Positions 56,043 through 64,000 of a DNA stretch of 64,000 bases are shown here, piece after piece. The stretch comes from an uncultured Lachnospiraceae bacterium (GTDB lineage: Bacteria > Bacillota > Clostridia > Lachnospirales > Lachnospiraceae): contig CAMAGI010000002.1 of assembly GCA_945833775.1 (NCBI GenBank), forward strand, positions 1-64,000. Reading direction: 5' to 3'. Position 1 is the stretch's first letter; each line of letters opens with the position of its first letter. The notes beneath the pieces are model-generated. The model saw only the letters and a program-made list of their open reading frames with translations. It did not search any database and had not been told where the DNA came from. The position numbers and the translations under genes are program-made.

Positions 56043-56106
56043 GCCAATTGAGGACTGCGTGTGTGGCATCCGGCAGATGCGATGCTTTACACACGGTTTG
56101 TTTGTG

Positions 56107-56132
56107 GCATCTGCGGAATGGAAACGACTATG
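56107..56132 (+). repeat. Shared translation-start cassette, copy 4 (hydrogenase)
   Basis: GCATC TGCGGAATG GAAACGACT and the start codon, the same 26-base layout as at fhs and nth. Upstream, GCATC (56066), GATGC (56076), GATGC (56081) and CAGATGC can pair in mutually exclusive ways with one another or with the cassette's GCATCTG. Confidence 0.6.
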
Positions 56133-57631
56133 AGTATGAGAGGAATCGATACCCCTGTGCGGCAAAGAAGACGCCGCGTATTTAAAGAGGTTGCGAATTT
56201 AGCTTATGAATCCAGGAATTTGAAAGATGATTGTGAAGCACTTCCCTACAAGATTGTGGATTATGAAGAGTCCCAGTATTGGGAGAGCGTTTACCGTGAT
56301 CGGGCGATTATCCGTGAGCGTATCCGACTGGCGATGGGGATGAGTCTGCGCCCGGAGAATCGTGACAGGCCGGGGCACCTCACGGAGGGGATCGAAGAGA
56401 GCAATATTGATGAAAAGTATTATGAACCCCCGCTTATGCAGGTCATTCCATCTGCCTGCAATGCCTGCCCTGAGAATCGCTACGAAGTGACGAATTCCTG
56501 CATGGGATGTCTGGCACATCCCTGTCAGGAGGTTTGTCCCAGGGACGCGATCCGTTTTGTCAATGGAAAATCCGTGATCGATCAGGAAAAATGCATCCGA
56601 TGCGGAAAATGCAAAACAGTGTGCCCCTATGACGCAATTTGCCATAAGGAGCGGCCGTGTAAGTCCGCTTGCGGAATCGGTGCGATAAAGTCCGACAAAT
56701 TCGGGCGTGCCTGTATCGATAATGAACTGTGTGTATCCTGCGGTATGTGTATGGTAAGCTGTCCCTTCGGAGCCATTGCGGATAAATCTCAGATTTTCCA
56801 ATTGATCCGGGCTATGCAGTCAGGAAGAAAAATCATTGCGCAGGTGGCGCCCGCTTTCGTGGGGCAATTCGGACCGCTTGTGACACCTGAGAAATTTAAG
56901 ACAGCCCTGAAACAGCTTGGCTTTGCGGATGTCTATGAAACGGCGATCGGTGCAGATATGGGCTGTATGGCGGAAGCGGAGCATTACGTAAAAGAGGTTG
57001 CCGGCGGAAAACAGGCATTTGCACTTACCAGCTGTTGTCCGTCCTGGTCTGTGATGGCAAAACATTTCTTTCCGGAAACCATTGATAAGATCAGCAATGA
57101 GCTGACGCCCATGGTTGCAACGGCACGGTTGATCAAAAAGGAACACCCGGAAGCATCCGTGGTGTTTATCGGACCCTGTGCCTCCAAAAGCTGGAGGCAA
57201 GTCGCAAAAGCGTCAGGTCGGACGTCGATTTTGTCATCACCTTCGAGGAATTAACCGGCATGTTTGAGGCAAAGGGGATTCTGTTAGAGGAAATTGAGGC
57301 GATGGATACCATGCAGGATGCAACGGGTGCGGGTCGAGGATACGGTGTTGCGGGAGGAGTTGCGAGTGCAATCGCAAGCTGCATTAAAACCTATTATCCC
57401 GGAACCGAAGTGCGTATTGAGCATGCGGAGGGCTTGGCTGACTGCAGGAAAGTACTTACCCTTGCAAAGGCAGGGCGCATGAACGGCTGTCTGATTGAGG
57501 GAATGGCTTGCCCGGGCGGGTGTATCGCGGGTGCCGGGACCAATATTGCAATCAAGCAGGCAGCGAAGGAGGTTGCCCGGTTTCAGGAATCTGCCGAGAA
57601 GAAAGTACCGGATGAAATGGAAACATTATAG
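56130..57631 (+). pseudogene. [FeFe] hydrogenase with a single-base frameshift
   Basis: One gene read in two frames: 56130-57254 and, from about 57189, the frame ending at 57631. The N-terminus has a Cys-rich cluster (CNACPENRYEVTNSCMGCLAHPCQEVCP) and two further ferredoxin-type motifs (CIRCGKCKTVCP, CVSCGMCMVSCP). H-cluster motifs follow: L1 TSCCPSW, L2 FIGPCASK(K)LEA and L3 GMACPGGCIAGAGT. L2 is broken: the run of four A at 57186-57189 should be five to read CASKKLEASRKSVRSDVDF. Without correction translation stops at 57252-57254 and loses L3, hence the H-cluster. The motifs point to a monomeric group B-like enzyme. A sequencing error, a real mutation or rare -1 slippage are all possible. 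Confidence 0.85.
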
Positions 57632-57657
57632 ACTTTCCCATTGCCATGTGCTATACT
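57629..57657 (+). promoter_or_regulatory. Promoter of gltX
   Basis: TAGACT at 57629-57634, 17-base spacer, extended -10 TGC-TATACT ending at 57657. The 80-base leader contains an eight-base stem (57675-57682 with 57693-57700) without T run; no T-box sequence is present. Confidence 0.5.
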
Positions 57658-57741
57658 GATGAAATATTCGAAAAGACGGGATACTTCATGGAATCCTGTC
57701 AACATTTAAGATGTGACAGACACAGAAGGGAGTAGAAGAGG

Positions 57742-59202
57742 ATGAAGATCAGAACAAGGTATGCGCCCAGCCCCACCGGTAAAATGCACGTGGGCAATCT
57801 GCGCACCGGACTCTATGAGTTTTTGATCGCCAAGCATGACGGCGGTGATTTTATGCTTCGTATCGAGGATACGGATCAGGAGAGACTTGTGGAGGGAGCA
57901 ACACAGATCATTTACCGCACCCTTGAAAAAACCGGTCTTATACATGATGAAGGCCCGGATAAGGACGGCGGCCACGGTCCCTATGTTCAAAGTGAGCGTA
58001 TGAAGACCGGCATCTATATGAAATATGCCAAGGAGCTTGTAAAGAAGGGGGAAGCATATTACTGTTTCTGTGATAAGGAGCGCCTTGCAACCTTAAAAAC
58101 CGAAGTAGTGGACGGCAAAGAGATCAGTATTTATGACAAACATTGTCTGTCCCTCTCCAAGGAAGAGGTGGAAGCAAATCTTGCCGCCGGAAAGCACTTT
58201 GTCATTCGCCAAAACATTCCGAACGAGGGTTCCACCACATTCCACGATGAGCTTTACGGGGATATTACGGTGGAGAATGCAGAGCTGGATGATATGATAT
58301 TGATCAAATCCGACGGCTATCCAACCTACAATTTTGCCAATGTTGTGGACGATCATACCATGGAGATTACACATGTGGTAAGAGGAAATGAGTATCTTTC
58401 TTCCTCCCCCAAATATCAGCGGTTGTACGATGCATTCGGATGGGAGAGCCCCGTATATATCCATCTGCCCCTAATCACCGATGAGAATCACAAAAAACTT
58501 TCCAAGCGGTGCGGGCATTCTTCCTTCGAGGATCTTTTGGAGCAGGGCTTTGTGACCGAGGCGATTGTCAACTACATTGCGCTTCTTGGTTGGTCGCCCG
58601 AGGACAATCGCGAGATTTTCAGCCTGGAAGAGCTGATCCGCGAATTTGATTACCACAGAATCAGCAAATCACCTGCGGTATTTGATATTGTGAAGCTTCG
58701 CTGGATGAACGGTGAGTATCTGAAGGCAATGGATTTTGAGAAATTCTATGAGATGGCTGAACCTTATCTTAAGAAGGTGATTACAAAACCTCTGGATCTT
58801 CGAAAAATTGCAGCTATGGTAAAGACCCGTATCGAGGTTTTTCCCGACATTGCGGAGCATGTTGATTTCTTCGAAAAAATGCCGGAGTATGACGTGGCAA
58901 TGTATACACACAAGAAAATGAAGACCGATTCCGAGAGCTCTCTGGCGGTTTTGAAGGATCTTCTTCTGATTCTTGAAGCACAGGAGGATTACAGTAATGA
59001 CGGGCTGTATCAGACTCTTGTAAAATACGTGGAGGAGAAAGGGGTAAAGAACGGTTACGTGATGTGGCCGATTCGAACCGCGGTCTCCGGCAAGCAGATG
59101 ACTCCCGCAGGAGCCACCGAGATCATGGAAGTGCTCGGTAAGGAGGAGACGCTTGCTCGTATCCGCAAAGGCATCGAATTGCTTGAGAATGCCGGAATAT
59201 AG
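57742..59202 (+). CDS. gltX: Glutamyl-tRNA synthetase
   Basis: 486 residues, class I synthetase. The HIGH-type motif is in [19 protein letters not shown] at the N-terminus and the KMSKS-type motif is [12 protein letters not shown] near residue 255. It charges tRNA-Glu, and in bacteria without GlnRS also tRNA-Gln as a first step. It ends overlapping the helicase gene by 14 bases. Confidence 0.96.
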   Translation: MKIRTRYAPSPTGKMHVGNLRTGLYEFLIAKHDGGDFMLRIEDTDQERLVEGATQIIYRTLEKTGLIHDEGPDKDGGHGPYVQSERMKTGIYMKYAKELVKKGEAYYCFCDKERLATLKTEVVDGKEISIYDKHCLSLSKEEVEANLAAGKHFVIRQNIPNEGSTTFHDELYGDITVENAELDDMILIKSDGYPTYNFANVVDDHTMEITHVVRGNEYLSSSPKYQRLYDAFGWESPVYIHLPLITDENHKKLSKRCGHSSFEDLLEQGFVTEAIVNYIALLGWSPEDNREIFSLEELIREFDYHRISKSPAVFDIVKLRWMNGEYLKAMDFEKFYEMAEPYLKKVITKPLDLRKIAAMVKTRIEVFPDIAEHVDFFEKMPEYDVAMYTHKKMKTDSESSLAVLKDLLLILEAQEDYSNDGLYQTLVKYVEEKGVKNGYVMWPIRTAVSGKQMTPAGATEIMEVLGKEETLARIRKGIELLENAGI

Positions 59203-61165
59203 ATCACTTTCCCCGAGAGAGGTAATTCTGGAAGGCTTGAACGAACCGCAGCGAAAGGCTGTGTCGCATAACGAGGGCCCGCTTTTGATATTGGCGGGCC
59301 CGGGTTCCGGCAAAACCCATGTTATCACCAGAAGAATCCGATACCTCCTTGATGTCTTAAGGGTTCCCCCGGAGAAAATTTTGGTGATTACCTTTACAAA
59401 AGAGGCTGCACTGGCTATGCAGAAGCGGTTTTTCGAGCAATCCGGTCCTATGATTCCCGTCAATTTCGGAACTTTTCACTCTGTCTTTTATCATATTCTG
59501 AGACAATCCCAACCATTTAAGAAGAATGAATTGTTAACGGAAAGCAGGAAAAAGAACCTGTTGTACCCGATTATGTCCAAAATTCGCAATTCCATGACAA
59601 ACGAAGAGCGCGATATGCTGGAGGAAGAACTGTCCGACGATGTGACCCGCATGCTCTCGGCATTCAGTCTTTACAAAAACAGTGAAGACCTTGAAAAAGC
59701 TGCTTTGGTGGCAGGCCCTGTCTGGGGCCGGTATTTTCCGATGCTCTTTGAGCGTTATAACCGAATTTGCAAGGCGGAGAAGCTGTTGGATTTCGATGAT
59801 ATGGTGTATCGTTGCAGACAGCTTTTCGAAAGTGATACTGCTGTTTGTGAGGCATGGGCAAATCGATTTTCCCATATCCTGATTGATGAGTTTCAGGATA
59901 TCAACCCGCAACAGTATGCGGCGGTAAAGAAGCTTTCCAGGCCACCATACAATCTGTTTGTGGTAGGGGATGACGATCAGTCAATTTATGGATTTCGGGG
60001 ATCCGGACCTCAGTGCCTGTTTCATTTTGCGGAAGAAATGAAGGCAGATCAGATTGTCTTAAACGTCAATTATCGCAGTGTCCCGCAGATTGTGGATTCC
60101 TCCCTCAGAATGATCGGAGAAAATCAAAATCGTTTTTTCAAGGATTTGAAAGCTTACCGGTGTGCGGAGAGCGGTTCAGGCATAAAAATTCAAGCATTTC
60201 CTACGCGGGAAGAACAATACTGTGAACTCGTGGAAGAAATTCGCAAATGGATGCAGGAGACACCGATGTCGGATCCGGGAGAAACTGAAGCCCCGGTCCT
60301 TAGGACAGCAGCTGTGCTTTTTCGCACCAATCTGGAGATTCGACGCGTTGCAATGCTTCTGGAAAAGAATCATATTCCCTATCGGTGCAGGGAAAAACTT
60401 CAAAATCCTTACGACCATTTTGCGGTCAAAGATATTGTAAGTTATTATCGCCTGGCCAGCGGAATATGGGAACGAAGTGATTTCCTTCGGGTCATGAATC
60501 GACCATGCCGCTCGATTAACAGGGAGGCGGTGGGTGAGAATCCAATTGTGACGCCTCAACAAATCCTGGAATTTTACCGGTTATATGGGGAGCCCGACAA
60601 AAGAGATGTTGTACAGAATCAAATGACACGGCTGAAACGACATCTTGCGCAATTGTCTCAAATGTCCCCGGCACTGGGCATCCACTTTATCCTGAAGGTG
60701 ATTGGCTATGAGCATTATTTAGAGGAAAACATAAAAAGTGAAGAACAACGAAAGGAGATTCTAAGGAATCTGGAGGAACTTCGACTGGATGCAAAAAGAT
60801 ATGGCAATTTTGAAGAATGGTACAAAGCGATGGAAAAGATGGATAAGGATCTTGCCAACCAAAGAAAGATGGTGACAATACCGGAAGAGTGCGGGGAGAA
60901 GAAAGCGGTGGTCGAACTTATGACAGTACATGCTTCGAAGGGACTGGAATTTGACCGTGTATGGATTCCAAACTGTAATGAGGGGGTATTTCCTTACGGT
61001 AAAATGCTGTCGGAGGAGCAAATTGAGGAGGAGAGAAGAATCTTCTATGTTGCAATGACACGAGCAAAAGGAAGCCTGGAACTGTTCTACCGAAAAGGAA
61101 CGATAGAGCATTCCGGGCTTCCCTCCAGATTTTTGAATCCTTTCCTGCATGAGAAACGATTCTGA
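59189..61165 (+). CDS. UvrD/Rep-family superfamily 1 helicase
   Basis: About 658 residues with all SF1A motifs: Q-motif LNEPQRKAV, Walker [45 protein letters not shown], and [28 protein letters not shown] with [12 protein letters not shown]. It is shorter than PcrA (about 740 residues), with a reduced 2B domain and no C-terminal RNA-polymerase-binding tail, so it may be a second UvrD-like protein rather than PcrA. The ATG at 59189 inside the gltX end has a poor site; the exact start is uncertain. Confidence 0.88.
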   Translation: MPEYRSLSPREVILEGLNEPQRKAVSHNEGPLLILAGPGSGKTHVITRRIRYLLDVLRVPPEKILVITFTKEAALAMQKRFFEQSGPMIPVNFGTFHSVFYHILRQSQPFKKNELLTESRKKNLLYPIMSKIRNSMTNEERDMLEEELSDDVTRMLSAFSLYKNSEDLEKAALVAGPVWGRYFPMLFERYNRICKAEKLLDFDDMVYRCRQLFESDTAVCEAWANRFSHILIDEFQDINPQQYAAVKKLSRPPYNLFVVGDDDQSIYGFRGSGPQCLFHFAEEMKADQIVLNVNYRSVPQIVDSSLRMIGENQNRFFKDLKAYRCAESGSGIKIQAFPTREEQYCELVEEIRKWMQETPMSDPGETEAPVLRTAAVLFRTNLEIRRVAMLLEKNHIPYRCREKLQNPYDHFAVKDIVSYYRLASGIWERSDFLRVMNRPCRSINREAVGENPIVTPQQILEFYRLYGEPDKRDVVQNQMTRLKRHLAQLSQMSPALGIHFILKVIGYEHYLEENIKSEEQRKEILRNLEELRLDAKRYGNFEEWYKAMEKMDKDLANQRKMVTIPEECGEKKAVVELMTVHASKGLEFDRVWIPNCNEGVFPYGKMLSEEQIEEERRIFYVAMTRAKGSLELFYRKGTIEHSGLPSRFLNPFLHEKRF

Positions 61166-61181
61166 GGAATTGTTTTAACGA

Positions 61182-61499
61182 TCATTCATCCAGAAGTTCA
61201 TCAAACTCACAGTTGTCCAGATACTCATCGAAAGCATCTGCCACCTTTTCGTATTCCTCATCATCCTCGATGAAGTCAAGCTCCGGTTCCTCGTTGGGAT
61301 CGTCGGGATTTTCGCGATAGCCGTAGAACCAAACCTCTCCGTCGGAATTCTCCCCGTTTTCATCAATGGGAAGAAGGGCAATATAGTCCTTTTTGTCCAC
61401 TTCCAAAATTGTGATAACAGCACAGTTTACGAGAGTGCCGTCTTCCAATTCCAGTTCAACCGTCATTTCTTCATCCGCGTAATTTTCGTTATTCGACAT
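61182..61499 (-). CDS. DUF1292 family protein (YrzB type)
   Basis: 105 residues, strongly acidic, with the DUF1292 core MTVELELEDGTLVNCAVITILEVDKKDYIALLPID...VWFYGYRE. In bacilli and clostridia this family is found near yrrK/yrzL; its role is unknown. The start is the ATG at 61499 with TGAGGA upstream. It faces the helicase gene (16 bases between stop codons, no terminator seen) and is divergent from the GH13-like gene. Confidence 0.88.
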   Translation of the reverse strand: MSNNENYADEEMTVELELEDGTLVNCAVITILEVDKKDYIALLPIDENGENSDGEVWFYGYRENPDDPNEEPELDFIEDDEEYEKVADAFDEYLDNCEFDELLDE

Positions 61500-61547
61500 A
61501 GGTTTCCTCATTTCTGCGCTGTTGCTGCGCGTATAAGCTTTTGTCTC

Positions 61548-61576
61548 ATTATAATCTATTGCAAGGTAAATCACAA
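61548..61576 (-). promoter_or_regulatory. Promoter of the DUF1292 gene
   Basis: On the - strand TTGTGA (61576-61571), 17 bases, TATAAT (61553-61548). It interleaves with the divergent promoter at 61559-61587. Confidence 0.55.
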
Positions 61577-61587
61577 GCGGTTATAAT
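61559..61587 (+). promoter_or_regulatory. Promoter of the GH13-like gene
   Basis: TTGCAA at 61559-61564, 17-base spacer, TATAAT at 61582-61587. The predicted start near 61594 leaves a leader of about 42 bases and supports the ATG at 61636. Confidence 0.75.
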
Positions 61588-61635
61588 AATTGTGATAATT
61601 GTTTGATAGAAATTCTGAAAAACGGAGGGAATACG

Positions 61636-63516
61636 ATGAATTCAACAGATAGTCAGACACCATATCCCCTGGGCGTTACCACAACCGATTCCGGAATCCG
61701 TTTTTCCTTTGTATCCGAATCCCCGGATTGCGGGATTTTACTGTATGAACGAGCGAGCGGAAGATGTCTTGAAAAGATACCTTTTCAGCCCGGGGAGCGC
61801 ATGGGAAAAGTCTATACAAAGCTCTTGAGTGCAAAACAGCTGCATGGATTGAAGAATACGGAGATTGCATGGCAGTTTTACAGGGAAGAGAAAATTGTAT
61901 GTGATGAGCGGGCGGGTGCATACATCGGCACACTTCCGTACGGAAAACCTCGTTGCAAGGAAAAGGTGCTTGCAGCGTTTCCGCTGACGGAGGATTTTAC
62001 CTGGGAATCGGATAAAAGACCGGGGCTTTCCTATGAAGACTGCATCGTGTACTGCATGCATGTGCGGGGATTTACCAGACACAGTTCCTCCAAGGTCGGA
62101 AAGAAAGGTACCTTTTCGGGAATCATTGAAAAGATTGATTATTTGAAACAAAGCGGTTTTACGACACTGGAACTCCAGCCTGCTTATGAATTCGATGAGT
62201 TGCCGGATGATGGAAGTTGTGCTCCTTCCCGCTTAAACTACTGGGGGTATTGTAAGGGCTTCTATTATGCCCCCAAGGCGGCATATGCGTCAGCGAATGC
62301 GGCAAAGGAAATGAAAGAACTGGTGAAGGCTCTGCATCAAAAAGGAATGGAGTTGATTTTGCAGATGTACTTTCCGGAGGATGTCAATGTGCTTGAGATA
62401 CCCGTGATCCTGCGTTTCTGGGTTTCGGAATATCATGTGGACGGATTTCACTTACTGGGCGCGACACTTCCGGCTGATCTGATCGCCTCGGATCCGGCCC
62501 TCAGCGATACGAAGCTCTGGTATTACCATTTTGACACAACTCATATTTATGGGAAGGGAACAGAGGTAACGGAACGAAATCTTGCCGAATGCAAGGATGA
62601 TTTTCTCTATGCAGCACGGAAATTTCTAAAAGGAGATGAGGGCATACTATCGGATATGCTTTCGCAGATGCGCTTTCAGCCGGATTGCATGGGTCGAATT
62701 CATTATATGACCAATTATAATGGTTTTACACTCTATGATCTGGTATCCTATGACCGCAAACATAATGAAGATAACGGTGAGGAGAATCGGGACGGAAGCG
62801 ACTATAATTTCAGCTGGAACTGTGGAGAAGAGGGAGAGACGAGAAAGAAGAACATTCGGAAGCTGCGTATTCGACAGATCAAGAATGCAATGTGTCTTTT
62901 ATTGCTTTCCCAATCCACTCCGATGGTATTTATGGGAGATGAGTTCGGCAATTCCCAGAAGGGAAACAATAATCCGTACTGTCAGGACAATGGGATTGCA
63001 TGGCTGGACTGGCGCTGCCTGGAGAAGAACAGGGAACTGTATGATTTCTGGTGCGGGTTGACACAATTCCGCAGAGAGCATCCCATTCTACACGGTGCGA
63101 AACAGTTGCGACTGATGGATTATGCGGCATGCGGATATCCGGACCTGTCCTATCATGGTGAGAATGCCTGGCAGCCGGCGCTTGCAGGCTTCGATCGGCA
63201 GATCGGCATTATGTATTGCGGAAAGTACGCCCATATCGATCGCGTGACGGAGGATGATTTCCTCTATATCGCCATCAATATGCATTGGGAGCCCCATGAA
63301 TTGGGGTTGCCCAAACTTCCGAAGGGAATGTGTTGGGAGATAGTCCTGGATACCCTGGAGGATAGGGGAACTTCGGAGTCAAATTTATCCGCCGGCCTGC
63401 ATTTTGAATCATCGACCAGCTCTACCATTGTTGCCGCTCGAAGTATAAAGGTATTAAAGAGTGTTCCCTGCAAGGTCGAAAAAGAAAAAGAGAAAAAGCT
63501 CAGAAAGAAGAGTTGA
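61636..63516 (+). CDS. GlgX-like GH13 protein lacking the catalytic residues
   Basis: 626 residues, homologous along its length to glycogen debranching enzyme/isoamylase-type GH13 proteins; the match is strongest around NGFTLYDLVSYDRKHNEDNGEENRDG and LLLSQSTPMVFMGDEFGNSQKGNNNPYCQDN. The catalytic triad is gone: region II VDGFRFD reads VDGFHLL (Leu274 for the nucleophile Asp), region III KLIAEPWD reads KLWYYHFD (Tyr297 for Glu) and region IV HDG reads YNG (Asn362 for Asp). Region I DVVYNH is also lost. It probably binds glucan without cleaving it. A Lys/Glu-rich tail ends the protein. GGAGGG at 61624-61629 sets the start. Confidence 0.85.
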   Translation: MNSTDSQTPYPLGVTTTDSGIRFSFVSESPDCGILLYERASGRCLEKIPFQPGERMGKVYTKLLSAKQLHGLKNTEIAWQFYREEKIVCDERAGAYIGTLPYGKPRCKEKVLAAFPLTEDFTWESDKRPGLSYEDCIVYCMHVRGFTRHSSSKVGKKGTFSGIIEKIDYLKQSGFTTLELQPAYEFDELPDDGSCAPSRLNYWGYCKGFYYAPKAAYASANAAKEMKELVKALHQKGMELILQMYFPEDVNVLEIPVILRFWVSEYHVDGFHLLGATLPADLIASDPALSDTKLWYYHFDTTHIYGKGTEVTERNLAECKDDFLYAARKFLKGDEGILSDMLSQMRFQPDCMGRIHYMTNYNGFTLYDLVSYDRKHNEDNGEENRDGSDYNFSWNCGEEGETRKKNIRKLRIRQIKNAMCLLLLSQSTPMVFMGDEFGNSQKGNNNPYCQDNGIAWLDWRCLEKNRELYDFWCGLTQFRREHPILHGAKQLRLMDYAACGYPDLSYHGENAWQPALAGFDRQIGIMYCGKYAHIDRVTEDDFLYIAINMHWEPHELGLPKLPKGMCWEIVLDTLEDRGTSESNLSAGLHFESSTSSTIVAARSIKVLKSVPCKVEKEKEKKLRKKS

Positions 63517-63517
63517 A

Positions 63518-64000
63518 ATGCTGGCAAGGCACTTAAAAACAATCTGTTATCACAAATATCTGGTGGCAAAGGGATGCTTTCGGGTCGGACTTTATAGACA
63601 GGGATTGCTTCATGACCTGTCGAAGTTTAGCCCAACGGAGTTCCTGGTGGGTGTTCGCTACTATCAGGGAAATCGAAGCCCGAACAATGCGGAACGGGAG
63701 GAAAAGGGATATTCCGAGTCCTGGCTGCACCACAAAGGACGCAATAAGCATCATTATGAGTATTGGATTGATTATTCCCTGAAAGATGGTCAAGGCGGAT
63801 GCATGGTTCCGGTTCCCATGCCGGACAAATACATTGCGGAAATGATTATGGATCGCATTGCAGCCAGCAAAGTGTATGAAGGCAGCGCCTATACCGATCG
63901 TTCTCCACTCAATTATTACTACAGAGGAACGGACAGGGCACCGATTCATGAAAAGACCAGAGCAAAATTACTGCATTATCTGAGCCTTCTTGCAAATGAG
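63518..64000 (+). CDS. DUF5662 family protein, cut by window end
   Basis: The first 161 residues of a protein that runs past the window; no stop is met. LLHDLSKFSPTEF and SWLHHKGRNKHHYEYWIDY are typical of DUF5662 proteins, with several conserved His and Asp that could bind a metal. Role unknown. Its ATG comes one base after the stop of the GH13-like gene, so the two are translationally linked. Confidence 0.8.
   Translation, partial: MLARHLKTICYHKYLVAKGCFRVGLYRQGLLHDLSKFSPTEFLVGVRYYQGNRSPNNAEREEKGYSESWLHHKGRNKHHYEYWIDYSLKDGQGGCMVPVPMPDKYIAEMIMDRIAASKVYEGSAYTDRSPLNYYYRGTDRAPIHEKTRAKLLHYLSLLANE

Noticed and set aside
57180-57260. Programmed -1 frameshift in the hydrogenase
   Set aside because: Only four A are present, no A-AAA-AAG heptamer, and no obvious downstream pseudoknot or upstream Shine-Dalgarno stimulator; a deletion or sequence error is simpler, though slippage is not excluded.
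57632-57741. T-box leader before gltX
   Set aside because: No T-box sequence (AGGGTGG-type), no terminator/antiterminator pair, and the leader is too short.

Overview
The window looks like a chromosomal segment of a spore-forming, anaerobic Clostridia member, most likely family Lachnospiraceae. The signs are sporulation genes (yqfC-yqfD-phoH, a BofC-like protein, tepA next to spoIIIE/ftsK, a LysM-GH18 spore-type hydrolase), the anaerobic redox and one-carbon set (NfnAB, [FeFe] hydrogenase, formate-THF ligase, FolD, Rex) and a Re-type citrate synthase. Genes are densely packed, almost all on the + strand, with TTGACA/TATAAT-type promoters and AGGAGG-type ribosome binding sites. No rRNA, tRNA, CRISPR, insertion sequence or prophage was seen. 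No gene-free stretch reaches 300 bases; the longest, about 200 bases before ktrB, holds a terminator and a promoter.

Layout. 1-4244: a sortase-anchored repeat protein (5' end cut off), a leucine-rich-repeat surface protein and a subtilisin-type protease without signal peptide. 4227-7782: a GntR-controlled operon for the oxidative arm to 2-oxoglutarate (Re-citrate synthase, GntR/FCD regulator, NADP isocitrate dehydrogenase). 7812-9906: KtrB/KtrA potassium uptake. 10004-13408: an ABC-F ATPase on the - strand, divergent from rex and a coiled-coil protein. 13427-18938: NAD(P)H-hydrate repair, alanine racemase, MazF without visible antitoxin, a CNNM/CBS membrane protein, YebC. 18957-21430: a glycosyltransferase pair. 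21522-24962: TepA and the FtsK/SpoIIIE translocase. 25037-27678: fhs with a structured leader, then folD. 27717-34869: zinc-ribbon membrane proteins, NfnAB, RlmH, endonuclease III, LysM-GH18 hydrolase. 34873-42928: pyrimidine-nucleoside phosphorylase, the yqfC-yqfD-phoH-(PgpH-like)-ybeY block, a MOP-family flippase and a BofC-like protein. 42956-49435: two FAD oxidoreductases, proB/DUF896/formyl-THF cyclo-ligase/proA, pyrophosphatase. 49489-55978: three cytoplasmic proteins resembling B. subtilis YesU, a GH2-type glycosidase and YetA, probably a rhamnogalacturonan-oligosaccharide module. 56130-64000: a frameshifted [FeFe] hydrogenase, gltX, a UvrD-type helicase, a DUF1292 protein on the - strand, a catalytically degenerate GH13 protein and a DUF5662 protein cut by the window end.

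Themes. Carbon flux to glutamate (citrate synthase, isocitrate dehydrogenase, gltX), proline synthesis, folate one-carbon chemistry and NAD(P)/ferredoxin balance recur. The points most worth following are: a near-perfect 30-base palindrome laid over the citrate-synthase promoter; a 26-base translation-start cassette found before four unrelated genes (fhs, nth, the yetA-like gene, the hydrogenase); a PgpH positional homologue that has lost its sensor domain and HD metal ligands; a GlgX-like protein with all three catalytic residues replaced; and a one-base deletion in the hydrogenase.
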